Assembly (NCBI RefSeq): GCF_013373865.1
Contig: NC_050468.1
Coordinates: forward strand, 4,963,456 to 5,027,455
Source of the DNA: Monomorium pharaonis
Lineage: Eukaryota > Arthropoda > Insecta > Hymenoptera > Formicidae
Direction: 5' to 3'
Length of the DNA stretch: 64,000 nt
Shown piece by piece: positions 11,990 to 24,773 of the stretch. The position numbers and the translations under genes were made by a program. Position 1 is the first letter of the stretch. Every line of letters starts with the position of its first letter. The notes under the pieces are model-generated. The model had not been told where the DNA came from. It saw nothing but the letters and a program-made list of their open reading frames with translations, and did not search any database.

Positions 11990-12390
11990 CTCTAAATAAT
12001 ATTTTGAGAGCAGAAAAATAGAAGAACATTTTGCTACCACAATCAATGCAGCAAATAATTTTTTTAAGGTAGTTTACTCTTGCGTGCGCGGAATAACAAT
12101 TGAGTTGCACAAGCTATATGTTGAGCAAAAAATTCGGGACTGAATATTTTAAGAGCAGATAAATAGAGAAACATTTTGATACTACAGTCGATGCAGTAAA
12201 TAATTTTTTTAAGGTAGTTTACTCTTGCGTGCGCGTCAGCACCCCCAATCTTAACAATTAAGTTGCACAAGTTAAATGTCGAGCAAAAAATTCGAGATCT
12301 GGATATTCTGTGAGCAGATAAATATACGATTATTTTGATACCATAGTCGATGCAGCAAATAATTTTTTTAATTGTACTTTACTTTTGTAT
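11990..12390. repeat. tandem repeat, about 2.6 units of 145-159 bp
   Basis: The unit contains GAGCAG, ACATTTTGATACTACAGTCG, ATGCAGCAAATAATTTTTTT and GTAGTTTACTCTTGCGTGCG. Copies are anchored at 12,007, 12,152 and 12,311, giving spacings of 145 and 159 bp. The second unit carries an extra CAGCACCCCCAATC insert. The short frames on its minus strand are repeat artefacts. Confidence 0.8.
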
Positions 12391-12686
12391 TTTTTTGAAT
12401 TTTAGACTTTTTAAATTTATTTTGCAAATTAAAAATTTTTTAATTGTATATTATACGAGTATTTGATTGAAGAAATACTTTTAAAGTTGTCCTGGTATGA
12501 TATTGTCCTGGTAGCTTGTTGTTTTTAACCATTTTCTTTTATAATGTTGCGGTATAATGTTTTTGAATACCGGTTAGATAACCGTTCGATATTTTTTATA
12601 TTTGTTTACAGTTTCTTAAAGCCTAAAATGAGCAGAAAATTCTGTTATATTTAATTTTTTGTTTATGTTTTTTTTATTAGTGGGAG

Positions 12687-12850
12687 CGTCACGTGAAGCT
12701 AGCACTCCTACTTTTGTTGTTAATTTTCTGCAAATGGGTAGGAGCAAAAAATTTGGGATTAGGACAGAAAATTAGCAAATAATTAGCAGAAAATTATACG
12801 GTAGATCCGAATTTTTCTTTAAATGGTGGGGGTGCTAGGTTCACTGACGT
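12687..12850. mobile_element. short MITE with ~25-bp terminal inverted repeats
   Basis: CGTCACGTGAAGCTAGCACTC (12,687-12,707, continuing to 12,711) is imperfectly inverted at 12,825-12,850 (GGGGGTGCTAGGTTCACTGACG). The element is about 165 bp and noncoding. The CAGCACCCCC words in the adjacent tandem repeat resemble its end. Confidence 0.55.
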
Positions 12851-14235
12851 GTTTTTTTGTTAACTTTATCCAAAATAAATTTAATTTAATTTAAACATAT
12901 TATTTTTCTGAAATAAAAGTTTTCACAATTTTGTCTTTCTCATTTTTCTCCATCTTTTTTATAAACTGACTTTAATTAGCGCAAATATTTACACCTATAT
13001 TATCGTAAGTCTCAAAATTATCCACTAGGTGTATAAATTTTACACAATTTTTTTACAATGTAGAGCATTACATTAAGTTAGCTAAAACAATATTGTGGCG
13101 TTACTCCTAGTATACAAAAATTTTAATATTTTGTGATTTTATTTGTTTCATTGAACACGAGATGTTTATGTAGTAAGTAGTATATAACATATATTCCTGA
13201 AATAAAGTGATAAATCGCCAAATGAGAAGTCCTTTGTGCGCATTATGTAATTACTCAGAATTCTTACGTGTTTGCGATGATTATCATTAGCACATTATAT
13301 AATTCATAATGCGAAATATCCACTTATTTTTTTTTTTTTTTAGATAAATAATAATTCTAAGAATAATTCTAATTTAAGATAGTTATTAAGTAATTTTGTA
13401 TGCGTCATGGTAAACAAGAAGCAGGAAGACAAAACAGTAAGGAAATCAACAATTTGAATTTGCTTTCACTTATGTTGTGCCTTAAAATTCTTGACTGTAA
13501 TTAGCTGACTACTGCTCAATTTTACTGCTTGAGTTTTTTGTGTAACAAAGCCTTTTATGAAAATATTGACAGTTAGATATTTTCTGTGAGTATGCACGTA
13601 ATTAACGAAATGTTAAATGGATATATATAAAAACCTAACGTTCCGAAATTTTAGCGTTTTGTGCTTTTCTCACATAGAGAAGATGGCAAATAAATCTCTG
13701 TATATAAGTAACTGAATAACATTCGTTAATTTGGCTGTATACCCCAAAACATCCAGTATATAATAATTAAATATTTATACGCAAAACCTTGCGCAAAACT
13801 ATATCTGACAGGATAATTTATAAATAAGTAGAAAAAAATTGAAGATGTTTTTTAACTTATTTTAAAAAGAAAACATTTTATGAATTTATGTTCTAAATTG
13901 CTTTATTTTTTTAACTACGGTGTGACAAAATTGAGAAAAAATATAAAAATTTTTTAAATTTTAGAAAGCTGAAAAATGTTTTATTTAATGAGTGAATATG
14001 TATGCATTAAGAATTTTCCAGTGTCGCGAGCAAACAGTTTTACATTTATCAGGAACAGATATAAAATTGCATATGAATATAATCTTCATTATCTATTATT
14101 ATCTATTATTTTAAATGTAATGATAACACCACAAAATAGATTGGTTTTGCGAAATATAATTTATGTTATCATATGCCGTTTTCAGTTTCTTATCAAACGA
14201 GTGTTATATGCAAAAACAGAAATGGAATTAAATAA
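12851..14235. other. AT-rich noncoding DNA
   Basis: No gene is recognised. The longest open frame (13,976-14,293) runs into the repeat that follows and looks non-biological. Confidence 0.45.
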
Positions 14236-14392
14236 AGTAGAGGAAAGGCACCAAATTTGGAACAGTTTCCTAAATTGGAACTCCGAAAATTAAACAACGC
14301 ATTATTTCTCGGAAACTAAACAACGCATCGTACGAATATCGATACAAACATGATTCGCTTGATTAATTAAAGAAATAAAAACCCATATCTCA
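14236..14392 (+). mobile_element. fragment of the AGGAAAGGCACC repeat family
   Basis: This ~155-bp block starts GTAGAGGAAAGGCACCAAAT. It is the inverted counterpart of 30,170-30,328, the right end of the element at 29,791-30,324. It is therefore a one-ended fragment of that family. Confidence 0.65.
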
Positions 14393-15411
14393 TACTCTTT
14401 TTTTCTACGTAAAATATGCTAACAACAAAATTCGTCAAAAGCGAGAGTTTTATTTATAGACGTAGGATGTAAGAGAAAGAAAGAAACTCATCTTACATCT
14501 TTTTCATATGCATCACGCTTATACAATAAATGCTCGGTCTACACTTACTATGTCTATGGCATAATCTGACGCTTAGATGCATGTGCAAAAGATCAGTTTA
14601 GTAAGTATTTGAAAACGTTTCTATCGCTTTATTACGGTATGGAAAACAATTTTGTCTTTTGGCATTTTAATCCCGTCATTTTGAATTTTTGATAAACTAA
14701 AATTACTATCTGAAAGTTCAGACATTTGTGACACAATATTTTTAAAACTTCTCTGAAGGCCTATCCGCTCGGAAATAATAAATTTACAAAATTTGAAACT
14801 ACAAAATTAGAATTTTTTGCAAAAAATTGCTCATATCTTTTTTGGATTAAATTTTTAATCAATTTACGCTACAGCATTTGAAAGAGCGACCCCCCATAAG
14901 GTGTGACCCTAGCATAATTTTTTAAATCCGTTTTTAATTTTGAGATACAGCGCTAAAAATAATGAAAAAAAGTGTCCATTCAGGCGTTAAAGGATTTTGA
15001 AGGATTTCCTACAAAACCAAAGAATTGCAGAAATTTTATATTTATTATCTATTTATAATTGTTTCCTGTTTTTTGTTTGATTTTTGCCAAACAAAATTGT
15101 TCACGATCTATTAATACAGAATGATTGAGCGTCGCAACCCAAATTAAAGAAAAATCAGACTTATTTTATTTTTGTAAGAAACTTTCAAACAGAATTAAAT
15201 ATGTAAATTATTTAAAATGAGAAATAAGTCAGAGTCAATAAAAGATAAAGAAAATTTATATGTTATGAAAAATTGATTTTGAGTTTTGTTGCATTTGTTA
15301 TTTTACAATAATAAAATTAGGATCGATAAAAAAATTATACATGAAGATGGCCAATATTTTGGTATCAAACATGAATTTTTTATATAAATTTTAAAATTAA
15401 TTTTTATAATC
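14393..15411. other. AT-rich noncoding DNA
   Basis: Nothing recognisable is seen. Confidence 0.45.
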
Positions 15412-15424
15412 TTGTGTGTGTGTG

Positions 15425-15457
<33 letters not shown>

Positions 15458-15463
15458 GCGCAC
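15412..15463. repeat. (TG)n/(CG)n microsatellite
   Basis: GTGTGT repeats pass into GCGTGCGTGCG and then CGCGCGCAC. Confidence 0.9.
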
Positions 15464-16334
15464 GGGTATTAGGATTACATTACAATCCTGGTCTTTGTGG
15501 TTTTGTTGAATTGTTTTACTGTATACATATACGTTATAATAATTATATTTGTAATTATTTGTTTAATTATTATCTTAACATCATAATTGTTTTGTACATT
15601 CTATTGGAGATTGTTAAGAATACTGCTTGATAAGTTTTTCATTGAAATGTTTGAAAGAACATCGTTATCTTCAATTTTGCTTGATTGTACGATGAAAATC
15701 AATAACAATTAATATTTCTCTTTGTATGTGAGTTTTAAACTGCGTATCAGTGTAATAGCACAATTATCAGATTATCAGAATGATTATCTCTTCTAGAATT
15801 TTTTATTCTTATCATAATGATGATCCTGTTGAAAATTTTCAGGTGGATTTCTAATCTGCAGGAAACCCTGCAAATTTATAGAAATCCATATATTCAATAT
15901 CTATGAAAATTGATATAATGATACGAAATTCTATATTGTGCACAATAATTTTTAGGTGAAAATCAATAAAATCTAAATTTTTTGCACAAATCTATATAGA
16001 AAATCAATCCACATTGATTATTATATAGATTTCGATTTCTTATCCAAATTTCCTTAGGAAATTATATGGAATTATGGATTTCTATAGGAATTTTCTGTAT
16101 GGATTCCATTTTTTTAACAGAAAAATAAATAATTTAAAAAAATATATACATGTTTAAGACAGAGACACTTTTGTTTTGATAGTAACATTTATCGTTTTTT
16201 TATATGGATCGGACTTCCAAACAATATAGCTAGATATAATTGCGTTTTTTGAATGTTAAAAATTAATTTTAAATATTTAAGCGAAAAAAATAAATGTTTA
16301 AACTTGATTCGTTTATGAATTATTTAATTTATAT
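15464..16334. other. AT-rich noncoding DNA with weak inverted words
   Basis: Between 15,840 and 16,110 the words GGATTTCTA, ATAGAAATCCAT and ATGGATTTCTATAGG recur in both orientations, suggesting a decayed inverted-repeat element without clear ends. Confidence 0.35.
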
Positions 16335-16408
16335 AATAGACATTATAATACCTTATAAAATATTACAAAAATATTTTATAAGATATTATAATATAATGTC
16401 TATTTTAA
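16335..16408. repeat. AT-rich hairpin
   Basis: AATAGACATTATAAT near the left end pairs with ATATAATGTCTATT at the right, with TTATAAAATATT complementarity inside. It is an almost spacer-free hairpin of about 74 bp. Confidence 0.65.
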
Positions 16409-18670
16409 CATGTTTTACTTTATTTAAAATACATTTTTTGTACGAGACATTTTGTCGGTTTAATAAACATTAAATAATCATTAAAAATAAAAAATTTAAT
16501 AAACGTTTTTATACATCATAATAACGTAATATTATACATCATTTATACATCATTTATACATCATAATAACGTAATTAAATGTTTATTAAACTTATATATC
16601 TATTGTTTTTATATGTAGGTATAAATAATAAATATATCTATGCTCTTGATATTTTAAATTCTAATAAACGAATATATTCTGAGAAATAATAAGTTATGAG
16701 CTTTCTTCTGGCTATAGTATAATCTCATACAATTTCATGGTGCAAAATAACATCGTAAATGCAAACATACATTGATAAGAAGTCTCTGATAATAAAATAA
16801 GTACAATGATAATAAACGCGTATGCTTATCATTTTGAAAGGTCGCAGTAACATAATATACCCCGTGAATTTTAATTGTGTATACTACTGTGATCTAACAC
16901 ATCTAATGCGATGACGTGAAAATGAAACAAAGCAAGTTATTTCTGTTTATTAGCATGATGAATTAACTTCTTGTATTCCTGTATTGCAAATGTAATTTCG
17001 GTAATACAATCACCCTATCATCTCACACACGTATAAATAGTTTACAAGATCGCTTAATTTGTTTAAATATATCTTATGAATTAAATTCAAATCATTGAAT
17101 GTAATTTATCTGGATTATCTGGAATATAAATCTATTTTGTGTTATTTCGAATATTTTTCGAGCAAATTATTTTATACTAATGTTTCTTAGCAAAAGATAT
17201 TTTTATAGAATATATATTTTTTCTTATTGATATTTTGCGGATGGTTATCAAAGATAACATTATTAAAGTTTAACGCATACTTTTGTCTAAACTCTTTACA
17301 CATTATGTCGTTTCTATTTGAGAACCGATTCTTACATATATTTTCAAATCTTTAAAAAGAATTTGTATAGTTTTATTATAGCAAAGAGTAAATATTGTAA
17401 CTATTAATAATTAATATTAATTAACACTAATTAAAAAGTGAGCAAAATATAAATGTTTTAAAGCATTAAATATTAAAAAAGAAATAATTTATCATTTTTA
17501 TGAATTTTTAAAACAAAAGTTGTTAAATCGCAAAATTCATTGTAATGCACTTTTTCTGTATTTAAGATAAAAATAGAATGCTATAGATTATTTAGAACTT
17601 GAAAAATTATGTAATATAGCCTATCTATAGTATAAGAAATACAACTGATTGAATAAATTTACGATTTAGGGTACAAGTGTTGCGACTTGTGGCGTAATTG
17701 ACGTATATTTTGCGTCACGCAGTAAAAAAAATAGGTTTACGTAGATTTGGCAGACGGAGTATCGCCAGTTATAGGTGTGAACATTGAGGACAAAGTCCAA
17801 TGGTCAGAAGGCTCGTCTCAGGTTGCTGTCAAACGGCCTGTAAACAATTGATTTCGTTTGACGTCATTTTTTATTATCTGCGATATTTTAAGATAACCGT
17901 TCTTTTTTTTATTTTCTGATTATCATCGCATATGAATGCGTGTATATGTATGTATGGATATATGAGTATCAATGAGATCAAAAGGGTTTTTATAAATAAT
18001 GTAAATAATACATAGTCTTGTTAATATAATTTATTGTTTATTCAATAATGTAGATAAAGCAAATCAAATATCATTTATTCTTACCAACTTTTTTTGTAAC
18101 AAGTTTTCTAATATGGAAAAGATGATAGTTTGATAAGCTAAATGCAATGAAAAAAGACTATTCTTCCATTCTTCTCTAAGTTTATGCTATATCTATGTTA
18201 AATTGTTATATTACAGAATCAAAACGGGCGAGCTTTTTCAAGAAAAGAATTAAAATATTAATAAATAAGTGGATAACAATTATAGAAAATAATGATTATA
18301 TTATTGAATAAGTAATAATAATAAATTATTATATTAACAAAATTACGTAGGGTAATAAATACGCATAAACTTATATCACAGCAAGGAATGATTTGTGCAT
18401 AATGTAAATTTCACAATATTTAGTCACAATAGCAACAAATTTTATTCCTTTTTATATAAAAAGATTGTGATTCGCTGCACATGTATCTTTTACATCCCTA
18501 TATTTGGATTGGCTTGGTATATTTGGATTGGCTCCTTGCTACTACAAGTTCATGCTAATATACGTGTACACTACTTATGTACATCCGTACAGTTACCTTA
18601 TGTATAAGCTATTTACATTGTTTCAAAACGACATTACTTTTTAGTCTTCCTAATATGTATGATATATGCA
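16409..18670. other. AT-rich noncoding DNA with one GC-richer island
   Basis: ATACATCATAATAACG words are directly repeated at 16,513-16,572. The stretch 17,640-17,880 is noticeably richer in GC, with GCGTCACGCAG and GGTTGCTGTCAAACGG. It is not recognised as coding and may be regulatory or a transposon relic. Confidence 0.4.
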
Positions 18671-18815
18671 TTGAAAAAAAATTTGACTAAATTTTTTAAC
18701 TTGATTAAATTTTTTTTGCTAATGCAATATAACATTTCAGCAATATTACAGAAACATTGCGAAGTTGCTACAACATTGCTAGAATATTCTGTACTGAATG
18801 AGTACAGACGCTAAT
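18671..18815. mobile_element. MITE fragments
   Basis: TGCATTGAAAAAAAATTTGAC resembles the end of the element at 7526-7751. It is followed by GCAATATTACAG and GTTGCTACAACATTGC words like those at 2690-2740. Two different families abut here. Confidence 0.45.
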
Positions 18816-21800
18816 TAAATACTGGTGAGAAGATTTGATCCAAGAGTTTGGTTTATTTTTATTGCAAATTTTTATAAAATTTAAAATAAGTTTCTTTTTT
18901 ATTGATGCGACTAAGAGTTTAGAATTGATAATATAAGAGTGAATTCTTACCGAATTTTCAGAGTATTTTCAGAATAAAAAGAGGGCAAAAAATTATTTTG
19001 CAATTTAGGAATTCAAAGAAAATTATTTTTAGATTCTGTTTGCTATCAATTATAGCTTATTATTATTATTACCATTATTATCATTAACACAATTTCGCTA
19101 TCGTGGTGAAAAAATTCCATGTTGATTATTTTTATTGCATTTCGCCGCTATCGGAGTAATCGAGGAGATCAAGTGCAAATAAAGTTTCTGGATATCATTT
19201 CCTTAAATCTTTATCTACTTTAAGCTTTGTTAGGCCATGTTTTAAGAGATTGAGAATGTAAATCTTAGTTTCAATGAATTCAGAATATACTAAATAAGAC
19301 TGATCTAAAATAGCTATTCTTTTAGAGTTTGTTTCGCAATTAGTTAAATTGAATTAAATTGAATGATTTGGCGGATTACTCGAGACTGATCATTCAGTTT
19401 TAAATTTGATAAACGGTTTACCATATAAGCGACGAGATTCGACAAACTCGCTTTTTCAAAGACGAGTTGGAATTAATTGATTAGTTGAGATCGGTAAATA
19501 AAACGCGGTCGAAGATATTTGCTTTGAAAGACAACGTACCGAGTGGGATGAAGAACATTAACATCGCATATGAAAATAGAACGCGGCCGTGGCCATGATA
19601 ATAATAATAATATTGATGATAGCCATTCAACGAGAGACCTTTATCTGAACAGACTGAAATGTGATAACCTCTGGACAGAATTGTCAAGAATTCGAAGAAT
19701 TCGAATTTTTCAAAACTTATCTTTTGTTAATTATTTTATCACAAAGTACTTTTTATCATCGGAAAGTATAAAAATACTATAGATCTTTAAATGTTTCTCT
19801 CCTAAAAATTCCCCAATCTTTTTATCTTCTTAAACAGTTCTCCATAATAATAACACAAAAGAAAAACAAAAATTGGGAGAAAATTTAGCACCACATTACA
19901 ATACATTACAAAACATAATATAAACCTTGTAAAGATAAACTTCGTTATCAAAAAATTGTTTGTTGGCCAAAGTCAAACAATAATGAATAATAAATGCATT
20001 ATAATGGTGAGAATATACAATTCGCATCACTTAATGATCGCTATCTCTATGCGAACAAAATGGTATTCTTATTTGCTGTTCTGTCTGCGACACCAGAATT
20101 CTGATGACTCAGAATAAAGAACAATGATTATTTCGTTCTTCGTAAACACATTATCCTGTGATGATTGAGAAAGAACGAACGTCGTTGTTCATAATATTAT
20201 TTCTTAAAGCGAGATCTATATATGATGTCAATAATGAGCTCATGCATGCTCGTGTGTAGTTATCTATGTAAGATAAACTACAAGGTACATGTTTGTTATG
20301 CTAATTTTTGAAAATAATATGCTTTGTGTATAATACTTTTTTCGGCGTATTTAACAATGCCTGTTAAATTCTTTGTATCTTCAAAATTTTTATTTAATTA
20401 CTTTTTGATTTCCCAGTTATTTTAAAAATGCATTATTATTTATTTGTATTACCAAACAAGAATTTAAAGTATCAAATTGATGAATTTATTTTCTTAACGG
20501 AATTGATTCTGTAGGTGTGAGTGTGTGTTTAATTTATATGTCTAATATAATTTTTAATTTCAAAACATTTAAAATTATGCAGTAAATATAGGTATTCTAG
20601 AATTTATAAGATGCATTCAAAAATACTGTTCCCTAAAGTTGTTTATGTATATTAAAGTTTACATTTTTGTAAAATAGAAATTTACTGTACTTTTGATATT
20701 TAGAGGGAAAGTAATAGCTATTATTTGATTTGTCGATCGTAATCTGTGGAATTTTAAATTAATTAAATATTACACGATATTGGGAACTCTCAGGACAATC
20801 AACGAGATGCTTGATATGTCCAATAAATATGCGAATGCCAGGATTGGCGCGGCGCCCGTGATGAGCAATCACTATATAAATGCTATTATAGAAATTTCCA
20901 TTTATCTATTTTCTCTTTGTCAAAGGAAATTTTATATAAAAACAACGAGACTTGATCCAGCTGGGTCCGGCAGATAGGGCAAAAAGGACAGATAGAGTAT
21001 TCAATTTCTGGTAATTTCTCGGTTGATCACTCCAGAATTGAATAGTAGAAGCTATAGTCACAATTCTCTCTTCGAGAAATTCATGAAGATCTAATCTTGT
21101 TTATCGTCGAGTACTCGTATCATTCTTAATAGTTGCAAAGCCCGTAAAAATTGTACTAGTCTTTCAAAAGTATGATAATTTTGCGAATTATATCATCACT
21201 TTGTAACGTATTTTATTTCACTTCACCTCCATTTTAAATTAACTATAAAATAAAAGTATTTTCCGTGTTAATTTGATCAAATTACATAATGCAAACAAAT
21301 AAAGCACATTGAAGTAATGACACATCTTATTAAAGGTAATTTAAATTGCACAGAAATTCATACAGATATCATTATTGTCTGTTCGATATTACCAACCTTT
21401 CTGTTTACACTCCGCGTAAACAATTGTTATCAAAAGCTCCCACGGAGAGAATTGGCGAATGCGCTAATTTCTGTTGAGCACAAATCTGAAATAATGTTAA
21501 TAACTTCTCCTGTATTACAATAAATGTTACTTGTGTAACAACAATAACGATATTTTAGATTGTGAAATAAAACATTAGAGTAAACATTTAAGGTCTTATA
21601 AAATATTTTTATAACGTTTATTAAATAGTTTTGAAAACATTAAATTTTTAATGTTTATTTTTTCAGCTTGCTCGTTTAAACTTGATATTTATTAAACATT
21701 TTGTGTCTATACTATTTAGATGTAGAAAATCAATATAAACTATGTTTCGCATAATATTTTTTGCAACTTGAATGTTTTCTATTAATGATTACGAAGCATA

Positions 21801-23317
21801 TTTAGATTTACACAGATTTCCGCCACAACGTTTAAACATTGCAGTGGATTTGTGGACAATACCGTAATTTTTCAGACTTGCGATCTCAAGTAACAATTTT
21901 CTTGTGTTGCATACTTACCAGGTTGAGATTTATTTTCAGAGCCATCGTATTCAACTCGGGAACATGTCTCAAGCATGCCATGTCTATATAAATAATTAGA
22001 ATTTTACTCCAAGAGAGGAAATAGGGGATCGATTTATCGATGCTTACTTGAGCGTGTCGGTACTAAATATTTTACGGGCGATTGATCGATGTCTCTATCA
22101 CGATCTCTTGCAGCAGTTATTTTTCGTATTTTTAAATGCAAACAATTTATTTTCCATTAAAATAATAAATGCATAATAAAGTCTAAGAATGTATAAAATT
22201 TTAATAGAGAAGCAAAAGAATGTCAAAATGTAGAAGCAAACATTCAAGAAAGTTTTGTAATATATATAAGAGTTTGATGAGATTTTGCAAATAAGTTTAT
22301 GATTAATGTAAGATGATGGTCTTATTTAAGTCCATACAGCACCGAAATTTTTCAGAGATATTTGAACTGAAAAGCGAAACGTTTCATAAAAGTGGGGAAA
22401 TATATTTGCAACATTTTTTAGATAGATCTCTGGAATAGTAAAATACTTTGCACTTGAAACTTTATAAAAAAATACTGAAAGGAAATTACTGAAACAATTT
22501 TACACCTTTTCGAAATATTATCAAAAGGGCTACAAAAATGCTTAAAACTCTTTTGAAATATTATGACCATAATCCTCAAAATATAGTGAATATTTTTTAC
22601 GTACTTCAACTTTGTTTCTTAATAAAAGATCACATGTTTCTTATAGAAAAATAATCAGTCAAATTGTTCGGTTTTGAGATTTGTTATAATTTTTAGAATT
22701 CTAAATAAATGTCTCTAATGCCACATTCACATAAAACAACACATATAAAAAGATACGGCGTTTTTTTATCATAGAGAGATTACAAAATCTGAGTATCTGT
22801 TATCTTTTTAAGCTAACTTGGCGATTTAAATATTGATTTTATAAACAAATTGTATGTTAGTTTACTATATATAGCATTATGTTTATTTTTTCTTTGACTC
22901 AGATAATTAAATCTCCCGCGAGAATTTCAAACACTTGCACGACTCTTTTTAAATCTTGTAATGCTGTCGAATGATATTGTGATGATTGAATCGGGCGTAC
23001 GTGATACAATGAACATTAGCATCGAATAATTTAAATATTTAAATATTTAAAAAAGTATGTAAAATACCTAAGTATTAAAAATATTTAAATATTTAAATTA
23101 TTTAAAAACATTTAAATATTGCAAAGCTCAATTGTCGACCTCATGTTTCTTTTTGCCGCAATTTAAATAAATTTGTTGATGCTATTTTAACAGAAACTGA
23201 TTAATTGATAGATTGCATTCACGAGGAGACACTACGCTCTGCTTTTCACCGATTTTGATAAGAATAGAATGCGAGAAGAATAATCAACTATAATTAATTT
23301 TTTTTGCATAAGGCTTC
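18816..23317. other. AT-rich noncoding DNA
   Basis: No exon with protein similarity is seen. The tract near 20,780-21,000 is richer in GC, with GGCGCGGCGCCC (20,847-20,858). The interval 23,022-23,118 is a low-complexity run of ATTTAAAT words. A speculative minus-strand exon at 21,919-21,981 is listed separately. Confidence 0.4.
21919..21981 (-). other. speculative first coding exon on the minus strand
   Basis: On the minus strand an ATG (21,981-21,979) opens 21 codons that end exactly at a consensus donor, CTG followed by GTAAGTAT. A TATATA word lies immediately upstream of the ATG, too close to be its own TATA box. No downstream exon on that strand is recognised, so this is only a splice-signal coincidence worth checking. 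Confidence 0.15.
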
Positions 23318-23874
23318 TTAAGGGGATACTAAACTGCTCTGTTTTATTACTAATTTTTCGGACACCGAAATCTTTTTATTGATTGAAAATTCTTCTCTAA
23401 AATTAAAGTACAGATAGTAACGCGGTGCGCTACGATCAATTTCATGAAAAAGAAAACGAAAGAAAGTTAGAAAATTATAGTTTTGACTTCTGTAGTCTGA
23501 CTCGTGAAAACATTTGCTGCGTATAAAAGTTTTAGACTTTGTACGTATAAAATAAACATGAGGCGCACTTTACATTTCAGCAAAGAACAATACTATGCTT
23601 TTAGAATAAGCCTAGGAACTTTAGAAAAAAAGTTTTCCGTGTTTAAGGGGATCCTATCTGTTTTATGGACAGAATTGTACAATTTGTTCCAAAATCCTTC
23701 TCCACAATTAAAGTATAGACGATAACAGTATGCGGAATACATAAACTTAAATTCTGGAAAAGGATTTCTAAATCTATAAAAGAAATACATACAAAATTTT
23801 GTTAATGACGTGCCTAAATGACTCTACATTATCGATCTCGATCAAGTTTGACGAGCAGTTTAGCATTCCCTTAA
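23318..23874. mobile_element. TTAA-flanked inverted-repeat element, copy A
   Basis: TTAA at 23,318-23,321 and 23,871-23,874 flank a 549-bp body whose ends are GGGGATACTAAACTGC and GCAGTTTAGCATTCCC. The interior repeats its own left part directly (23,322-23,440 resembles 23,645-23,740, sharing GGGGAT, CTGTTTTAT and AATTAAAGTA words). It shares its right end with the element at 27,109-27,580. piggyBac-like or another TTAA-targeting family; noncoding. Confidence 0.7.
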
Positions 23875-24343
23875 GCCTGTTATAGACAGACTTTGAAATT
23901 TTTTGTAACCGTATGATATAAAATTCTTGCTAAAATAAAGGAAAGAAAATTTAAAAAATTTAAGTTCACATCCTCAACTCACTTTTATCGATAATAAGCA
24001 TTTTTGAAAAAAAAAAGTTTTATATGAAAGTTATAATGGCTTTAAAGGGAATATTACATGCATAACAAAGTTAGTGTGCATTGTTTGTCATAAAAATTAC
24101 TTCAAATTTTTAAAATAAAAATCCTTATTTTTATTATTGTATATTCTTGTAGTTAATCTCGAGACTTTATAAAACACTATATATAATAAAATTATTTTTT
24201 ATTAAATATACTTGCGAGTTACTGAGCTTAAAAGCCTAAAAAAGTTGCAATACCGCCGGTATTAGCATTACTTCTAAAGTGTACCACACGAAGGTTGTTT
24301 GATCGGATTTACGAACTCTTTTGTGTGTGCGTGTGTATCATCC
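23875..24343. other. AT-rich noncoding DNA
   Basis: Nothing recognisable is seen. Confidence 0.4.
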
Positions 24344-24773
24344 TAGTTGGGAAGTCCGCCAACTGTCAGTCGCCGATCTGAACAAGTGTGATACCGTTAG
24401 ATAGCTTTTGCTATAAGTATAAAGAATACGAAATGGTATAATAGTACGCGTCAGAAGTCATTGTTTAGAAAGTAGAAGTCAATTTAGGAAAAAATTGCAT
24501 AACATAGAATTTTTATATTAGACCTATATTCATTTTCTGTTTACTATTTTCAATTTGTTATCTGTCCCATAGTGTCGTTCAATGTAGAAGTGCCAAAATT
24601 CCTGCTTTCAGGTTTATAAAATCTTATAGTATGTTATTTAAATCGACTTTTACTTCCTGAACAGTTAACTTCCAACGGATAGTATTATACCTTTTCAGAT
24701 TCATTATGACAAAAGCTATTTAACAGTATTATTCTTGTTCAGATCGACGACTGACAGTTGGCCGAGTTAGAAA
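24344..24773. mobile_element. 430-bp inverted-repeat element
   Basis: The left arm (GCCAACTGTCAGTCGCCGATC at 24,358) is mirrored by the right arm ending GATCGACGACTGACAGTTGGC (24,742-24,762). Complementarity continues inward for roughly 150 bp (GATAGCTTTTGCTATAA pairs with TTATGACAAAAGCTATT). Noncoding; target duplications are unclear. Confidence 0.7.

Noticed and set aside
13976..14293. 105-codon open frame
   Set aside because: Its C-terminal part lies in a transposon repeat also found at 30,170-30,328 and the rest has AT-driven composition. No start context or domain.
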